Below are positions 32,452 through 44,285 of a DNA stretch of 64,000 bases, one piece after another. The translations under genes were made by a program, and so were the position numbers. Origin of the DNA: Aplectana chamaeleonis (lineage: Eukaryota; Nematoda; Chromadorea; Rhabditida; Cosmocercidae); the NCBI GenBank assembly GCA_029168955.1, contig JAPDOI010000107.1:1824799-1888798 (forward strand). The letters run 5' to 3'. Under the pieces are notes generated by a model, which did no database searches, was not told the DNA's origin, and saw only the letters and a program-made list of their open reading frames with translations. Each line of letters begins with the position of its first letter. Position 1 is the stretch's first letter.

Positions 32452-33237
32452 AGGCAGCATACACACTGACAAACATGGTGGAAATAACAGCATAAATAGG
32501 ACCGCACGGCTCCTACCATGCGTCAGTCTACGACGTTTGAAGCGCCAAATCCATCCAGGATGACAATGATGTGATTGGTCAATGTTTGAGCAATCTTGCC
32601 TTCCACGTCTGAATTTCCCACCCGTTCGAGGTACAAGAATTAGAAATGAAATCTTGAGAAAACATGTGATAAGATAGGAGTGATAGCACTATCTCATGTG
32701 GGAGCGCACGAGAGAAATAAGCTTCGATTTGCTTGAATGTAAACATGTCTGCAAACCGATTAATCCCCTCGTCCAATTTTGAGAATGCCGCTCTACTTCG
32801 CCTGACTTTTTGAAATGTTGTTTCTCTCAAGCATTCCCATTTGGTAGTGCCATCACTCTAACTTATCACATGTTTTCCCAAGTTTCTTTTCTAAATCTCG
32901 TACTCGAATGGTTGGGAAAACACTGGTGTGGAAGGCAAGATTGCTCAAAAATTGCCAAGTATATCCCTGTTTCCGAGTGTGATTTATTTTCCGTTCGTCA
33001 GCGTGCGGTCTGCGTAAAGCGTACGCTGCGTCTCCTTCTCCCCACAATTTCTCGCTGTCTCTACCTTCGCTCCGCACAAGCGCGCGACAGAACAGAGTAA
33101 ATCCGGCTCGGAACCAGAGAATATTGCCATCCTGGATGGTTTTTGGCGCTTCAAACGTATTTGACGACATGGTAGGGGCCGTGCGGTCCTATTTATGCTT
33201 GTTATCTCGACCACGTTTGTGAGTGTGTATGCTGCCT
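32452..33237. mobile_element. ~790-bp palindromic MITE (AGGCAGCATACAC ends)
   Basis: AGGCAGCATACACACTGAC at the left, GTGAGTGTGTATGCTGCCT at the right. ATAGGACCGCACGGC pairs with GCCGTGCGGTCCTAT. Inner halves around AAACATGTGATAAG / CTTATCACATG pair too. The ends equal those at 9055 and 63364, so it belongs to that TTAA group, although the flanks here (CTAT, TTGA) are eroded. Confidence 0.7.
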
Positions 33238-33342
33238 TTGAAACGGCGTGTACGCCTTCTTTCAGAAACTTGATGATGAGGCCCGACTTTTTCCTTATTT
33301 CAGTTCTAAATCTAAGCGGAACAGAGAAATTGGACCCTCTCA

Positions 33343-33474
33343 AAAATGAGATCCTAATGAGACTTTCGTTCCTCTTTGGAGGTTGGCACAAACTCGGTGC
33401 ACCTACGCAATAGCATATGACACCGAGTTTGCGCCAACCTCTCGAGAGTAAACGCAAGCTCTCATTAGGATCTA
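33343..33474. repeat. ~130-bp hairpin
   Basis: GAGATCCTAATGAGA pairs with TCTCATTAGGATCT, and GAGGTTGGCACAAACTCGGTG pairs with CACCGAGTTTGCGCCAACCTC (cited arms slightly over the stem core). The loop is ~20 bases. The GTTGGCGCAAACTCGG-type word also occurs at 39390 (complement), 49725 and 58299. Confidence 0.7.
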
Positions 33475-34210
33475 TACCGACGTTACATTATTTTAATAAT
33501 GATGTCCTCATGCGGACAACACTCTACTGCTTCCAAATGAACTACTATAAGTTATACAAAACCATTCCAAATGAAATGTAAGCTTTTCTAGAGCCAGTTT
33601 TGGACGTAGAGTCCAAATATGCCCTTTGCAGCTGCCTAGGAAGTCACCCTGGAAAACGTTATAGCAGTTTTTTTCTCTCCGACTTTTGTACCTATTGTAC
33701 CCTCGAAAAAGCGCATTATATTTTATGAAAATCCGGAAACAGACCTCATAATCGTGTTCAGGGCCCAGAAACAGCCCCCAAGGCAAAGTTTGGGTGAAAG
33801 CGCATTCTCCGAGCTATGAGCAGACTGGATAGCATTTTGGACTTTTTACGGATTTTCGGTTCAGCGTTTAATTATATCAATAACGGGGTACAGAAAGCGT
33901 TGAAGAAAAATTTTCCACATTTGACTGAAGAAGAATTCACCCTTAAGGGATGAAGGATTTGGGGGTGCTTTGATCACGAATCTGAGGTTTACCTGTGGTT
34001 TTTCCTAAGTTCGACTAAACTTGTTCAAAACTTCCCACCCGCCGAAAAATTTGACGGCTTAAAATCGACTTTCGACGGATTTCTGGAATGTGACAAAGAT
34101 GTGGCTCAAATCGTTCTTTTGGGGTTTTATTTGGAAGTGCTCAACACGAATCTGAAGTGCTCAGTCTATGAATTTTGACAGCTTACGATAGATTACGTTG
34201 GGTATACGGT
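33475..34210. other. No recognised feature
   Basis: AT-rich sequence with short frames and no repeat match that I can see. Confidence 0.4.
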
Positions 34211-34435
34211 ATAGGTTGTACACGAACAGAAATTTTTGGAAAAATTTTTCGATATTTTTTTCGTTCGTTCGAAAATTCGCTCGAACGTAATTTTTTCAAA
34301 TTCTGAAAGTTCAAAATTTCGTCGAACGATTATATTTCAAATTTCTTTCGTTCGAAATTTCGTCGAACGAACTTTTTTTCAAATTGCATTCGTTCGAAAT
34401 TTTTTTCGAAATTGTACAGCTATACGGTATTTCGA
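34211..34435. repeat. Degenerate TTCGTTCGAAATTT repeat
   Basis: Words TTCGTTCGAAA, TTTCGTCGAACG and TTTTTTCAAATT recur about every 45 bases, flanked by TTGTACACG and TTGTACAGC. Confidence 0.6.
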
Positions 34436-34679
34436 TCAATGTCACAGATTTGTCTCAAAGTTTCTATGTGGGAGTTTTTGGGGTGCTGAATACGAATTCT
34501 ATGTCCATTTGTCTGTTTTCAAACTATTGAGTTCTGCCTCCTGAATAACATGTTACCTACCGTATCCTACAGTAGGAACCTATAAATTCCTGACAAGCGA
34601 ACCCCAGATTCGTGTTCAGCAGTCACATGTTTATCGCAGTATCCGGAGAAAAATTAAAAAACACCTGGCAAAATTTCAT

Positions 34680-35369
34680 GAGTGGACAACATGGATGGGA
34701 ATCAGGGTAAATGAACACCCCTGAATGATCAGGAGATTCCTGACAAACAAGCTAAAAATGACGCAAAATGACACACACATAAAGGGATGGAAAAAAATCA
34801 AAATCTGCCTACGAAGGCAGTTGCTGAAAACTCCGTAAATCACGGGAAACCTTCGGGTCCATCTCGGGAACTCCGCGAGGTGCATCTCGCGGCATGCCTG
34901 CAACGCCTCCTCTCTTCCACGGGAAGACGTTAATAAAAAACGAATCACAGATCTCTTATAACTAAAAAAAGAGAAGAATTACCATAGCCAAGTCTACAGC
35001 ATCATCAAAAAATAAAACGAAATGCGAATCTCATATAAACCGAAAATGAGAGCTTGGACGACACGATCTTCGTGATACATCGATTGATGGAAGCTGCTTT
35101 ACCGCCCCTCCCAAGCGAATGTTCTGTAGAACAGCCCATCGACCTGCGCAGCCGTAGACATCCTGAATTGACGTCCTGTGGACCAAATAACCTCGGTCTG
35201 CGTCGATTTAAGGCACTCGGCGGGATTGCTGGTCGATGGGCTGTTTAACAGCCCGTCGCCCCCTGCTCAACAGCGCACACCGGGACGACACCGCGTAGAG
35301 CTGCCTGTTCGCCAGCGGTGACTCGTTCTGGGCGGATCGACGTCCTGTAGACAACAGCGAACGTCTGAG
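34680..35369 (-). mobile_element. Unnamed repeat, copy 1 of an inverted pair
   Basis: This stretch matches 44286-45434 in reverse complement at many points: GACAACATGGATGGGAATCAGG, GCTGAAAACTCCGTAAA, TCGCGGAGTTCC (complement of GGAACTCCGCGA), GTTCTGTAGAACAGCCCATCGAC, TAGAGCTGCCTGTTCGCCAGCG and CTGTAGACAACAGCGAACGTCTGAG; each was compared in parts. Translated minus frames here and plus frames there are similar only because the DNA is repeated. Confidence 0.7.
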
Positions 35370-36239
35370 ATAGGGCAGAATCTGGCAGCGACCGCCGCCG
35401 GCAGCGCTGCCGCGCGTGGCACAGGCGGCGCCGCTTTGGAACCCCGAGCGGTGCGGGCGAAGTGGCGCGGCGGACAGCAGACGGTCGAGCCTGCTAACTC
35501 CATGAGTAATTGGTCTTGCATATATGTTTATGAGGGTGAATCTGTCTCTTTTACAGTTCAAGTAAAATCAATGTCACTTCAATTCGTAAGGTTTTGGGCT
35601 TTGGTGAAATGTGATTTTTAAAGAGTTTGAAGGATTTCAACACCAATTCAAGTGCTCATTTTTTTCTGACCTTTGAATTCGAAAACTCCCGCGTTACTTT
35701 TGAATCACGTTTATCTATATTTCCATTTAAGAAGCTTATTCTCAGCTGAAAAGCAGGTCTTCTATGAATAACTAGTTTCCTCGAAAAGGTAGAGTTGCCA
35801 CGATAAGTAATGGTGAGTAAACTTTATTAGACGCTAGGTTTCCAATGAATTAATGATCCGATTACCATGTTTTTAGAATACGCCGAAGAAATAAATAGTT
35901 CGCATGACCACTTTCTGCAAAAAACTCGGGCTAATGAGTTTTTTTATAAACCCTTCTTTATTACAAATTCACCGAATGAATAAATGTATTTTGAATGAGA
36001 CATTTTTCAAATTTCCGATTGAATGAATTTCCTGTCGAATAACGCATTTTTTAAAATGTTGAATAAGTTATTAAAAAGCAATAATTGAATGAGGGCTCTC
36101 CGTTTTTTACGGAATTAATGAAAATTTTCGAAAACTTATCCTCTATTCGAATAATCGCAAGATTTGTCCGCATATTCAGATTAAAAATTAGAATCCTCGT
36201 ATTGCTACAGAATGATTAACGAATATTCTCCCATTTTTA
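35370..36239. other. GC-rich patch, then AT-rich unassigned sequence
   Basis: Bases 35380-35490 are strongly GC-rich (GGCAGCGCTGCCGCGCG, GGCGGCGCCGC). Bases 35490-36239 are AT-rich with no recognised feature. Confidence 0.35.
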
Positions 36240-36600
36240 TCAGTGACAGAGAGTATTCCGAATGCTAAGGCGACCAAACCCTTGTCCGAATATTCCGGAA
36301 AACTGAATATTTAAGTTTGTGAAAAGCGAATATCCGGAAAACCAATTAATTTGAAATCCCGAATGAATCGAATATCCCAAATACCTATCAATGCAGAACT
36401 CCAAAAGAATCGATAACTGGCTAAGAAATGGTTTATTTCCCTGAATTAACTGCTGAATACCCGAGAAAACTAGAAGTTCAAAATCCTGAAAGTCGAGATC
36501 TTTCAAAAATTAGAAAATTGTGGCTCTCAAATATATCCGAATATTCCATTTGTTCGAATATTTTTCTGAATAACTTTTCTGCATTCGCCCCAATTCCGTG
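36240..36600. repeat. Degenerate GAATATTCCG-type repeat
   Basis: GAATATTCC, CGAATATCC and CCGAATATTC words recur irregularly, similar in style to 45500-46410. Confidence 0.5.
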
Positions 36601-37189
36601 ATTACGTAAGAAGAAATATTATTACAATTATAAGCCTATAAAAATGCATACAAGATATTGGAAGAGGTGTACATCGATCACGAAATCCATTTTCAGGGAG
36701 AATCCTCAGGTTCTGAAATAGCTCTGATTGTCAATTGGTCTATCTTGAGATCATATATATTCTTTTTCTTATGCGAGACATTAAACATGACTCAAGCCGA
36801 TGTGAAATTGTTTAACTCCAACTTGGCGAATCTGACTAGTCGATTAGATATGTTAGATGTCAGGTGCATAGCCCTGTACGTAGTAATGCAAAAACGCGTC
36901 GCTCGCTCCAGTTTTAAGCCGCGGCCCGATCAAGGCAGCAGTTGGAGATCTGGCGGCGTCGAGAAATCATGGGCGGCGCGGCACGCCGCGCCGCTCCTAC
37001 CTCCGCCGCTCCAGCTTTCAGCGGCGGGACTCTATTCTGACCCCTTAAACTCATCAAAACGAAATCAACCTCGCAACTTGGAAACATTAAGACAATTTTG
37101 AAAGCTGTAATAAAGGTTTCCAGCATAGGGTCAAGTTAGGTGATTTACGTAACGCTCCATTCCATATCGTGCTTGATTTCATTTTGATG
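36601..37189. other. Unassigned, includes a 147-codon open frame
   Basis: The plus frame 36658-37101 reads MEEVYIDHEIHF at its start, and its second half is biased by a GC-rich patch (GGGCGGCGCGGCACGCCGCG near 36969). No domain recognised. It may be repeat-derived because the GC patch resembles 35380-35490 in composition. Confidence 0.25.
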
Positions 37190-37372
37190 GAATTTAATTG
37201 GAGAAGCTATAATGAAATGATCGATCACCAAATCGCATTTTTAGGTTATTTCATTTCATTTCCTAGCTTTTTATATGACTTCCAGGCTATTTTACGCCAA
37301 AATCCGATGTTTCTAAGATATTTCCAAGAAATCTTTCGAAACTCTTTTTTTGACCGTTACGCAAATCAAATT
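37190..37372 (-). repeat. Right arm of the 5.5-kb inverted pair
   Basis: Reverse-complement counterpart of 31905-32052, with about 35 extra bases. A few bases on, at 37426, is AGGCCCCTTCATAGTCGGCC, resembling the left end of the AGCCCC MITE family. That possible MITE is broken by the hAT-like element that starts at 37559. Confidence 0.6.
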
Positions 37373-37799
37373 TACTTTTGCCAAGAAGTTACTGAAATTT
37401 TCAGAAATCAATCATTAGTTTTTATAAGGCCCCTTCATAGTCGGCCGAAGACCGGACTGCACCTTCTTCTTCCGTCCTTAGTGATCCAGCGTCGTCCCTG
37501 GTATGTCGACCGAATGCAAATCAGGTTAGGCGTGTGCACTCTCGAGCACACTGCGGACCAGGGGTGCGCGTGAAAATTACGGTTTACGATTTACGATTTT
37601 ACGATTTACGGTGTTTTGGTCTCGTAATTACGGTTTACGATTTACGACATTTTTGGACCGTAAATCGTAATTTTTCGTAAATAAAAATACATGCAATGGA
37701 AGTAAATCACAAGACATCTCCGATTGACCTGCTCTAATCCAACTTTGCGTATACTAATGTTTCTTGATCAGGAGATGGGAGCCAACCCAGGCGTGTTAC

Positions 37800-38720
37800 T
37801 GGCTGATCAGCACGATCCTTTTAACATTCTTTAACGTGATTCTATCATTACAGCTCTGAAGGAGAATCTTTCTCGCTAGCACCGTGGTGATGCTTCCGCG
37901 GATCCGCGATGGTACCGTGTTCGTTTCCCCCCTAGTCCCGCGGATCCGCGTCCGTTCCGCGATGGTTACACCAATCCACCTATCCGTTGACCTTCTCATG
38001 CTCGTAAATTACGATGATCTTTACCAAGTTTACTGCGCTAGTACCGTGATGCACCCGTGATCCGCGATGAGCGCCGTGATCGTTTCCTCCCGGTTCCGGG
38101 CGCTCTTATACCTAATGCAGGTTTGTAAAGCAAAGCGTGAAATACGGCACGGACAATACTCTTAAAGCTTCGTGTTGATCTGATAGGCAACACCCCGTTT
38201 GGCTGACAATACCGAGAGGGCATGAATGCGGTACGATCAGGGGTGGAGGCTGGACGAATCTCGCGATCGTCCCGCGATTATTCCGGGCTCAGTTCATCGC
38301 TGTTCCGCGATTTAACACCCAAAATACATAGAAGCATGTGGGACGCCTTGAGGTTCGCCCTCAGGTTTGTAACTGGTAGAATCTCGAGATCATTCCGCGA
38401 CATCCCGGGCTCCAGACCCTCGTGGTTCCGCGATGGGAGCATGATTTGGGAGCATCGATGAACGAACGCGGTACGCTCTCGGTTTTGAGACCAGCAGAAT
38501 CTCAGCGATCGTTCCGGCAATAGCCCCATGCTAGTATCACTGTCGGCCCCTACCAGAAACCGAGTGGATTCTATCCGTAGAACGATCGCGGGGATTTTCT
38601 CAGAGTAACGCGGGACACACGGTCCCGGAGTTGGAGGTGCCATGGCTAACAGATCCGCGTTGCTCGCCGCGCACGTCTCTACTAGCTGTCGCCCTGCCGA
38701 CGCAGCATAATCTAAAATCA
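37800..38720. repeat. CCGCGAT / GATCCGCG word cluster
   Basis: CGCGGATCCGCG, TTCCGCGATGG, CCGCGATTATTCCGGGCTC and CATTCCGCGACATCCCGGGCTC (similar segments ~120 bp apart) and GAACGCGGTACG repeat irregularly. Two diverged units around 38260 and 38380 share AATCTCGxGATC. The 147-codon minus frame here follows the repeat and is not convincing as a gene. Confidence 0.45.
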
Positions 38721-39623
38721 CTCTTCACGAGGAACTTCGTTTTCGAGTTTTTCATGAAGATCAACTTTCCTGATTCCCATAACTAGATTTAGCGTCAAAA
38801 CATCAGAGCGAGCGCAGTCTAATCAATCAAAAAATTTCTTCAAATAGAGCACTTGGCCCGCCTTTTGAGTATAGATGCGACGGCTACTTCAGAGTTGACG
38901 AAAAATCATCACGTGGATTCGTTTTTTTATTCCAAAAGTTTGAAGCTGAAAAATCGTTTCTCTAGTTGATTTCTCTTCATCCGCAGCAAACGGACACTCC
39001 GAAAAGGCGCCATTGCTAGTTTAAACGCTCATCTTCGCCCTTTTTCTGACTACCAGTTATCTCTATCACTAATGCGAGCGTCCGGTGGGGCGCAAGGCTA
39101 CATTCTTTACTCAAACTTCATGGGGACGAATACAAAGCAAAGCGAAAATTAGAAAGCGATTTTTTTGCTTACGTTTCACTTTGAGAATCTACCGTATCGT
39201 CACCATAAAGCTACGATTCTGCAAGTGATTTGAAGTGGATATACGAAAAAATAGCCTGTGCTGGGCGACCGATACTGTTCTCTAGATAATATATGTGAGT
39301 TGGCACATGGATCGGACTGGATACTTTCTTGCGATCTCTAGTTAGAAGGTTTCTGCAAAAGCTTTCCGGTGCCATAATTTTTAACGTACGTGCACCGAGT
39401 TTGAGCCAGCGCTTCAGTAGGGAACTCGAAGTACATAATGTACAGCATATGAGTAAAGCGATCACTCACGACTGTATGCTTATAATCACGGTGTTGCGGG
39501 TTCCGCTAGCAAATGGGAGGAGTTCTCAGGAATTCGGCGGTTGAGAATCGCTTAGATACGGTGATTTTGGCTTAACGCTTGGCTACAACGGCGTTAGCCA
39601 TGTTTCAGGAGAGAGCATCACGA
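38721..39623. other. Interior of the hAT-like element, unassigned
   Basis: No protein motif. Bases 39378-39412 contain the complement of the GTTGGCGCAAACTCGG-type word. Confidence 0.35.
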
Positions 39624-39962
39624 GAGTATAATTGTGTACTCTGTGGCCCAGCAGATACGCGGACAGCCTGAATCGGATTTGCGGTTTTCTCAAGATCTGG
39701 GAAGGAGTTGCTCTGCACAGCGACAGCGACCGGGCTGTCGCGGAGCTCCCGCTCTTTAAACCTGTCGCATTCACAGTGCGCTGCACAGCGACAGGCTTCG
39801 GCACATTTGAAGTATGTCAGTCCTCCGCGACACGTCGCTGCGGCTGACGCGCCATAATTGTTCCTACGGCAACCGCTGCCGCTGCTCCGATGCAGGTCCC
39901 GCGCGATTTGTGCTAGATTTTATGCCTGTCGCTTATGACAGCGATCAAGTGTACCATACACC
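39624..39962. mobile_element. Harbinger-like MITE related to 51921-52218
   Basis: It shares with 51921-52218 the stretches TGCACAGCGACAGCG, GTATGTCAGTCCTCCGCGAC, TTCCTACGGCAACCG and TGCCTGTCGCTTATGACAGCG (their equivalents there), and ends GTGTACCATACACC followed by TTA. The left end is eroded and approximate. Confidence 0.6.
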
Positions 39963-40031
39963 TTAAACATGGTTAGCTGTCAAATACTGAACGCAACTTA
40001 ATATGTACTTAGTACGTGAAACAATGGACAG

Positions 40032-40314
40032 TAATGTGCTTATCTGGGCCAAATTCAGGTCCGCAATTGCGTCTCGACACGCTTTGCGGCCGCACGCGCT
40101 CGAGTCAGTCGGGTTTCCAGCGCCAGAGCCGGCTCGATGTTGCTTTTTTATACATTTTTCTTCAATTTTTTTTAGTTTGCAGTTTCCAAAACCCACCTAG
40201 AGTCAGCAGATCGGCGGCTGCTGCGCTGGAAGCTCTTCTGACTCGGTAGCGTGCTGCCGCAAAGCGTGTCGAGACGCAATTGCGGACCGGAATTTGGCCC
40301 AGATAAGCACAGTA
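40032..40314. mobile_element. TA-flanked MITE, copy 3 of the TACTGTGCTT family
   Basis: TAATGTGCTTATCTGGGCC at the left and GGCCCAGATAAGCACAGTA at the right; 283 bp including TA, the same size as copy 1. Confidence 0.85.
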
Positions 40315-40575
40315 CGTAGTTTCTCTTGTTTCACCACATTAATCATGTTTTTAGTGGTTATTGTTATTGATTGCTGTTTATGATTTACGATTTACGGTTT
40401 ACGATTTACGGTGGTTTTGTCGTAATTACGTTTTACGATTTACGAAATTTGAAATTTCATTTACGCACACTCCTGCTGCGGACGGTGCTGTCCGGCCACA
40501 ACTGGGAGATTTCCCACCTCAACGAGCAACGTATTGCACACTTATCGACCGGGACGGACACGAACGGGTCAGGAC

Positions 40576-40665
40576 CAGGGGTGTGCGGCAAAGGAATTTA
40601 AAATTTCGGCAATCGGCAACGGCAAACCCCAAAAATGACCGGCAAAACGGCAAAATCTGTTTTGT
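40576..40665 (+). repeat. CAGGGGTGTGCGG terminus followed by CGGCAA words
   Basis: CAGGGGTGTGCGGC is followed by AATTTCGGCAATCGGCAACG and GACCGGCAAAACGGCAAAA. It has the same terminus as the two hAT-like elements but different repeat words. No matching right end is found in the window. Very similar CGGCAA repeats are common in Caenorhabditis genomes. Confidence 0.6.
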
Positions 40666-41269
40666 GCTACAATACACCAACACTTGCTTTATCATGTCGT
40701 AGTCCATGCTATATCTGCCAGTTACTGTGTGCCTGGCGTTTCAATAGCCTTTAAAGAGGAATCCCGTGTATCAAAAGCTACTTGAAAGCCTCAGGTGTTG
40801 AGGAGTCACTATCAAGGCCAACAAGGTTGTAAGCTTTAGATAATTCTGGTAATTCCTCCCCACTAGTTGAAGTTTCCCTTGAAATCAGTTCTGGAAATCC
40901 AAAAAATTAGCGTCTTTTTGAGCAGTGCAAAGTGTGATAGACCCGCAAATGATTTTTTCTGAAGTGGGCTTGCGGCCAGCGCGATCCAGCAATGTCGATC
41001 CGGGGACGATCAGCAAACTGTAAGCAAGCTTGGTGCGATGGGTTTACGAGCCGATCCAAAGACTGTGGCCGATACCGGTACGACATTCAGGGGAGAATAC
41101 GTGATGATTGGTCCATTGATGGCGATTGACAATCCAGACCGCGATCAGCAGCTCGCGATTTAGGTCATGACAGGATTCACTCACAGTTTTGTTAGTAGCA
41201 AGTAGTAGGCTCATGAAAACGCGAAACGCCGGACCGGACATATTGCCGGTGCAGTATGAAACCAAGGCA
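40666..41269. other. No recognised feature
   Basis: Short frames only, no repeat match that I can see. Confidence 0.4.
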
Positions 41270-41272
41270 TTA

Positions 41273-41423
41273 AGCCCCTTTCATAGTTTGCCGACCGACG
41301 TCGGCCAACTCGTTGTCAATTTTGATAAGTAAATAAAGATAGAAGGGATAGAATAGAGAGGCTAGATATTCCCCATCCGATCACGCCCCGTCCGATGTCG
41401 GTCGGGCAACTGTGAAAGGGGCT
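41273..41423. mobile_element. 151-bp MITE with TTA duplication (AGCCCC ends)
   Basis: AGCCCCTTTCATAGTTTGCC at the left, GGCAACTGTGAAAGGGGCT at the right, TTA at 41270-41272 and 41424-41426. GACCGACGTCGGCC pairs with GTCCGATGTCGGTC. The interrupted relative is at 24553-25206. A TTA duplication fits PIF/Harbinger. Confidence 0.8.
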
Positions 41424-41535
41424 TTAGCCATTGACTCGACGTGATCAACATCGTATCGGTCATATCAACTTTGGTTGGTCAGATCAACCAGCAGCCGACA
41501 GCTCGAGATTTCCTCTCACTCAGACATTGGGAGTG

Positions 41536-41660
41536 AAAACACAGACTCACCGATCTATCAAAGCTGTTTCGGAAAAAATGGTGATACCACTAACAAACTA
41601 CCGTATGATAGGAAGAGTCCGCAACCTCACAGGTCCTAGTTCCATTGCTGTAGACTATAT
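41536..41660. mobile_element. Half copy of the TATAGTC MITE
   Basis: It ends CATTGCTGTAGACTATA and extends to GTGAAAACACAGACTC, the middle of the family, where it meets CAGACATTGGGA. The other half is absent, so the junction marks a deletion or recombination. Confidence 0.75.
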
Positions 41661-42311
41661 GCACCGAAAGCTCACCAAACCAAGAGCTCAAGAATGAAGT
41701 TTCACGAGTTTTTCTGGAAACAATTTTTCTCTGAGAACTTTCGCGGACTTTGCAGATTTTCAAGTCTCTTTTGACAAAATCTTTTCAATCTACAATGTTG
41801 GCGGATGCAATCTATGATTACGATCCGAAAGCCGCTGCGCTGCTATGGTACATCATGAAAGTCCGGCGGCTGTTTTGAGAAAGCACAAAACAGAAATGGA
41901 GGAACAACTCAGACGTTGGGAGCAGCGGACCGCCGGCCAAAATTCGCCAGTTGTTCAACAGCTGGGGAACAGCTTGCATTTAGCTGGCCAATGGCAATCA
42001 CGAGGCCAACAGTTGACAAACACTCAGCATGTCATTTAATGCCAGCGACGGACGGCTGGCGAATATGTGGCAATTGCCTAACAGCTGGATGATAACTGGC
42101 ATTTAGCTGGAAATCGGCAATTACGAGGCCGACAGCTGGCTAATACTTGGCATCTCAATTAGTGCTAGCGGCGGACCGCTGGCGAAAATGTGCCAGCTGC
42201 CTGAAAGCTGCGTGATAACTTGCATTCAGCTGACAAGAGCAATCACACCTCGAAATTACTGAATGCATGAAAACGCCGTGCTCCACCAAACAGCACTCGG
42301 CTGGCGCTCAA

Positions 42312-42711
42312 AGGCAGTGTTCACGATGATTTTCGTCCCCGAGTTTTCACATAAAACAATGCGTAGGGCTCCAAAGTGTTACCAAAATGACGAAGAAACG
42401 GCGAGAAACGCATAAAAACGTCGTATTTTAGTGACACTATTTTATACCATGGACTAGTTGTCCGGCTGGATGAACATGTTCATGGTGGTTGTCTCGGTGG
42501 AAAATTGGGTCAATCGAAAATAGAAGAATATTTTATGCAAAGCTGGATTAGGTAGGGCCCTGTTATACTTAAGAGACGGGCTGATACTTAAGGATTTCGT
42601 GTACTTCTGGTGCGTTTTTCTCAATTTCTAGGTCATTTTAGTTCTACCCTGGGGCCACGTAATCGATATAGCGAATAATCTCAAAATTGAAAATTATCGT
42701 GAACACTGCCT
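42312..42711. mobile_element. 400-bp TTAA-type MITE, nested
   Basis: AGGCAGTGTTCACGATGATT at the left and AATTATCGTGAACACTGCCT at the right, TCAA and TTAA outside. It is absent from the corresponding place in copy L (26531-27788), so it inserted after the copies separated. Confidence 0.85.
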
Positions 42712-43238
42712 TTAACCGCCCAGTTGCCTTCGCTTGGCGCTGAGTCGTCTTATGACTGGCACTCGAGAGAGCACGTTTTAACAAGCTATAGTTTGACCTC
42801 TGACTTCATTGATAAGCTCAGCCGGTATATGAGGCGATTCAGTGCAATGAGTGCTCACTCGGCACTTTGATGCCGGCCCTGCAAGGTGACCCGAGGTCAC
42901 TCTACAGACTCTAGCATGTTATTGGCAGCTGAGGGGAAAGTACCCACGGGGTGGGGGGGGGAGGTGGGTATGTGCCTCACCTCAGTCCGCTGCGTAGGCG
43001 ATCTCCTACGCAACGATCTGCGGTGAGGGACCCACTCCGATTCATCGGTCTGGCAAGAGACTGGCGGACCGCTGGCAAATGGTTGCTCAACAGCAGGCTG
43101 CCAGGTAATAGCCAAGAGACTGCCAGCGGTCGGCCAGCGTCCTCGCGGACCGCTGGCAGGGTTTTGGCGGACCGCCGGCTAATGGCTGTCCGACACCGGG
43201 AATGGTTTTTGCTCACCAGGTAGAGTTCGCGCAATAAT

Positions 43239-43359
43239 TCTAGTCTGATGAATGGATGGGGTTGCGACGGTAGATCACCACGCACGAATCGAAACTCCAT
43301 TGTTCAGTAAGGCCGCCAACCCCGCATGGATCGCCGCCTGGTCCATGCGTCAGACTAGA
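43239..43359. mobile_element. ~120-bp MITE, nested
   Basis: TCTAGTCTGATGAATGGAT and CCATGCGTCAGACTAGA are imperfect inverted ends. The sequence interrupts the match between copies R and L. Confidence 0.55.
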
Positions 43360-43408
43360 TCGAGAATGGAAATCATAAATGCCGGCGGTCCGCCAATCCC
43401 AATGTCTG

Positions 43409-43664
43409 TGCTACTGTGAGAACGGTGGTGCACCGTCCAAATAGGGGTAAAACTGATTTTCACCCCGAAATACCTATACACGTTGATATGACCAACCCAC
43501 CCGAATGGCCATTGCCATGGTATCATACCGCACTGGCAATATGTCCGGTCCGGCTTTTTCTCCTCAATGTAGGCTCAAGGTTTTCAATTTCGCTCACTTC
43601 AAACTACGGTTGAATGGTTTTCCTTAATGATGCTACAGGCGTGAAGTAAAACTAGTCTAGTTGA
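43409..43664. other. No recognised feature
   Basis: Unassigned sequence between copy R and the next MITE, with one 65-codon plus frame of no recognised family. Confidence 0.4.
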
Positions 43665-44120
43665 ATGCAGTGCTCACGATAAAAACAGCCTTCAATTTCC
43701 ACCTTAAATCAAGAGCTCCGAGGGCATGCTGATCGAAAACACAGATTGAGAGGCATCTCACATCGTCGCTGGAGCTCCGCGTGCAGTGCGTTTAGCCAGC
43801 CGGACTGCTCTTGGGCGCGTCTCTTTCTGTGAAATCGGCCTACAAGCCGGCACGACGCCAATACCAACAACAATGTCGGCCAAACGCGAGCAATAATTTG
43901 CTCTATAAGGTCCCAAAATTGCATGTGATGTGCCCGCTCCACCCACTTCCCCTGCAGCGACCGAGGAGGTTGGTTGGGGCGAGCACACCACATTCAAGTT
44001 TCGGGGCCGTATGATTCTGATGGTTGCTCATTTCAAGTCGGTTTTCGACACTGTTGCTGCAATTGGCCTGGGACCCTTCGATTTCTAGCGAAAATTTGAA
44101 AGCGGTTTTATTCGTTGCCT
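43665..44120. mobile_element. TTAA-type MITE with TTGA on both sides
   Basis: ATGCAGTGCTCACGATAAAA at the left and ATTCGTTGCCT at the right, TTGA at 43661-43664 and 44121-44124. CCCTTCGATTTCTAGCGAAAA near the right end matches the same position in 8619-9050. The matching TTGA pair suggests the target is not strictly TTAA. Confidence 0.65.
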
Positions 44121-44285
44121 TTGAGGATCTTTCATTTTCTCATCTTTATAGCATTTCTTAACAAACTCATCTCTGTAACAGAGTAAACCCTTCATTTCAG
44201 CTAATGATCTCGGAACCAAAATGATTATTCAACACAGCTTTTACTGACCACTGTGAAGACGGCCCAATTTTTGAAAAGCCGGACG

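Larger units (their letters stand above)
37559..40475. mobile_element. hAT-like element with perfect 8-bp TSD, TTTACGA-rich ends
   Basis: CAGGGGTGCGCG starts the element and CGCACACTCCTG ends it. CTGCGGAC lies directly outside both ends (37551-37558 and 40476-40483), an exact 8-bp duplication. The first ~120 bp and last ~95 bp are built from GATTTACGGTTTACGATTT-type words in opposite orientation. The 2.9-kb interior carries CCGCGAT-rich sequence, a Harbinger-like MITE and a TA MITE, but no transposase. The 8-bp TSD and CAGGG ends fit hAT; I do not know a family name. Confidence 0.85.
41521..43408 (-). mobile_element. GCCAGCGGTCCGCC-rich element, copy R
   Basis: CAGACATTGGGAG begins it and CAATCCCAATGTCTG ends it, giving a recognisable TIR pair. 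It is the inverted counterpart of 26531-27935. Three ~125-bp tandem units start near 41955, 42077 and 42204, each with an AACAGCTGG- or AAAGCTGCG-type start, a CATTTAGCTGG-type segment and CACGAGGCC. Two younger MITEs (42312-42711 and 43239-43359) sit inside, and the left edge fuses the TIR to half of the TATAGTC MITE. No protein is recognised. Confidence 0.7.

Noticed and set aside
35208..35561. 117-codon minus frame repeated at 44302-44553
   Set aside because: The similarity follows the DNA repeat pair, and the frames are not kept with a coding-like pattern.
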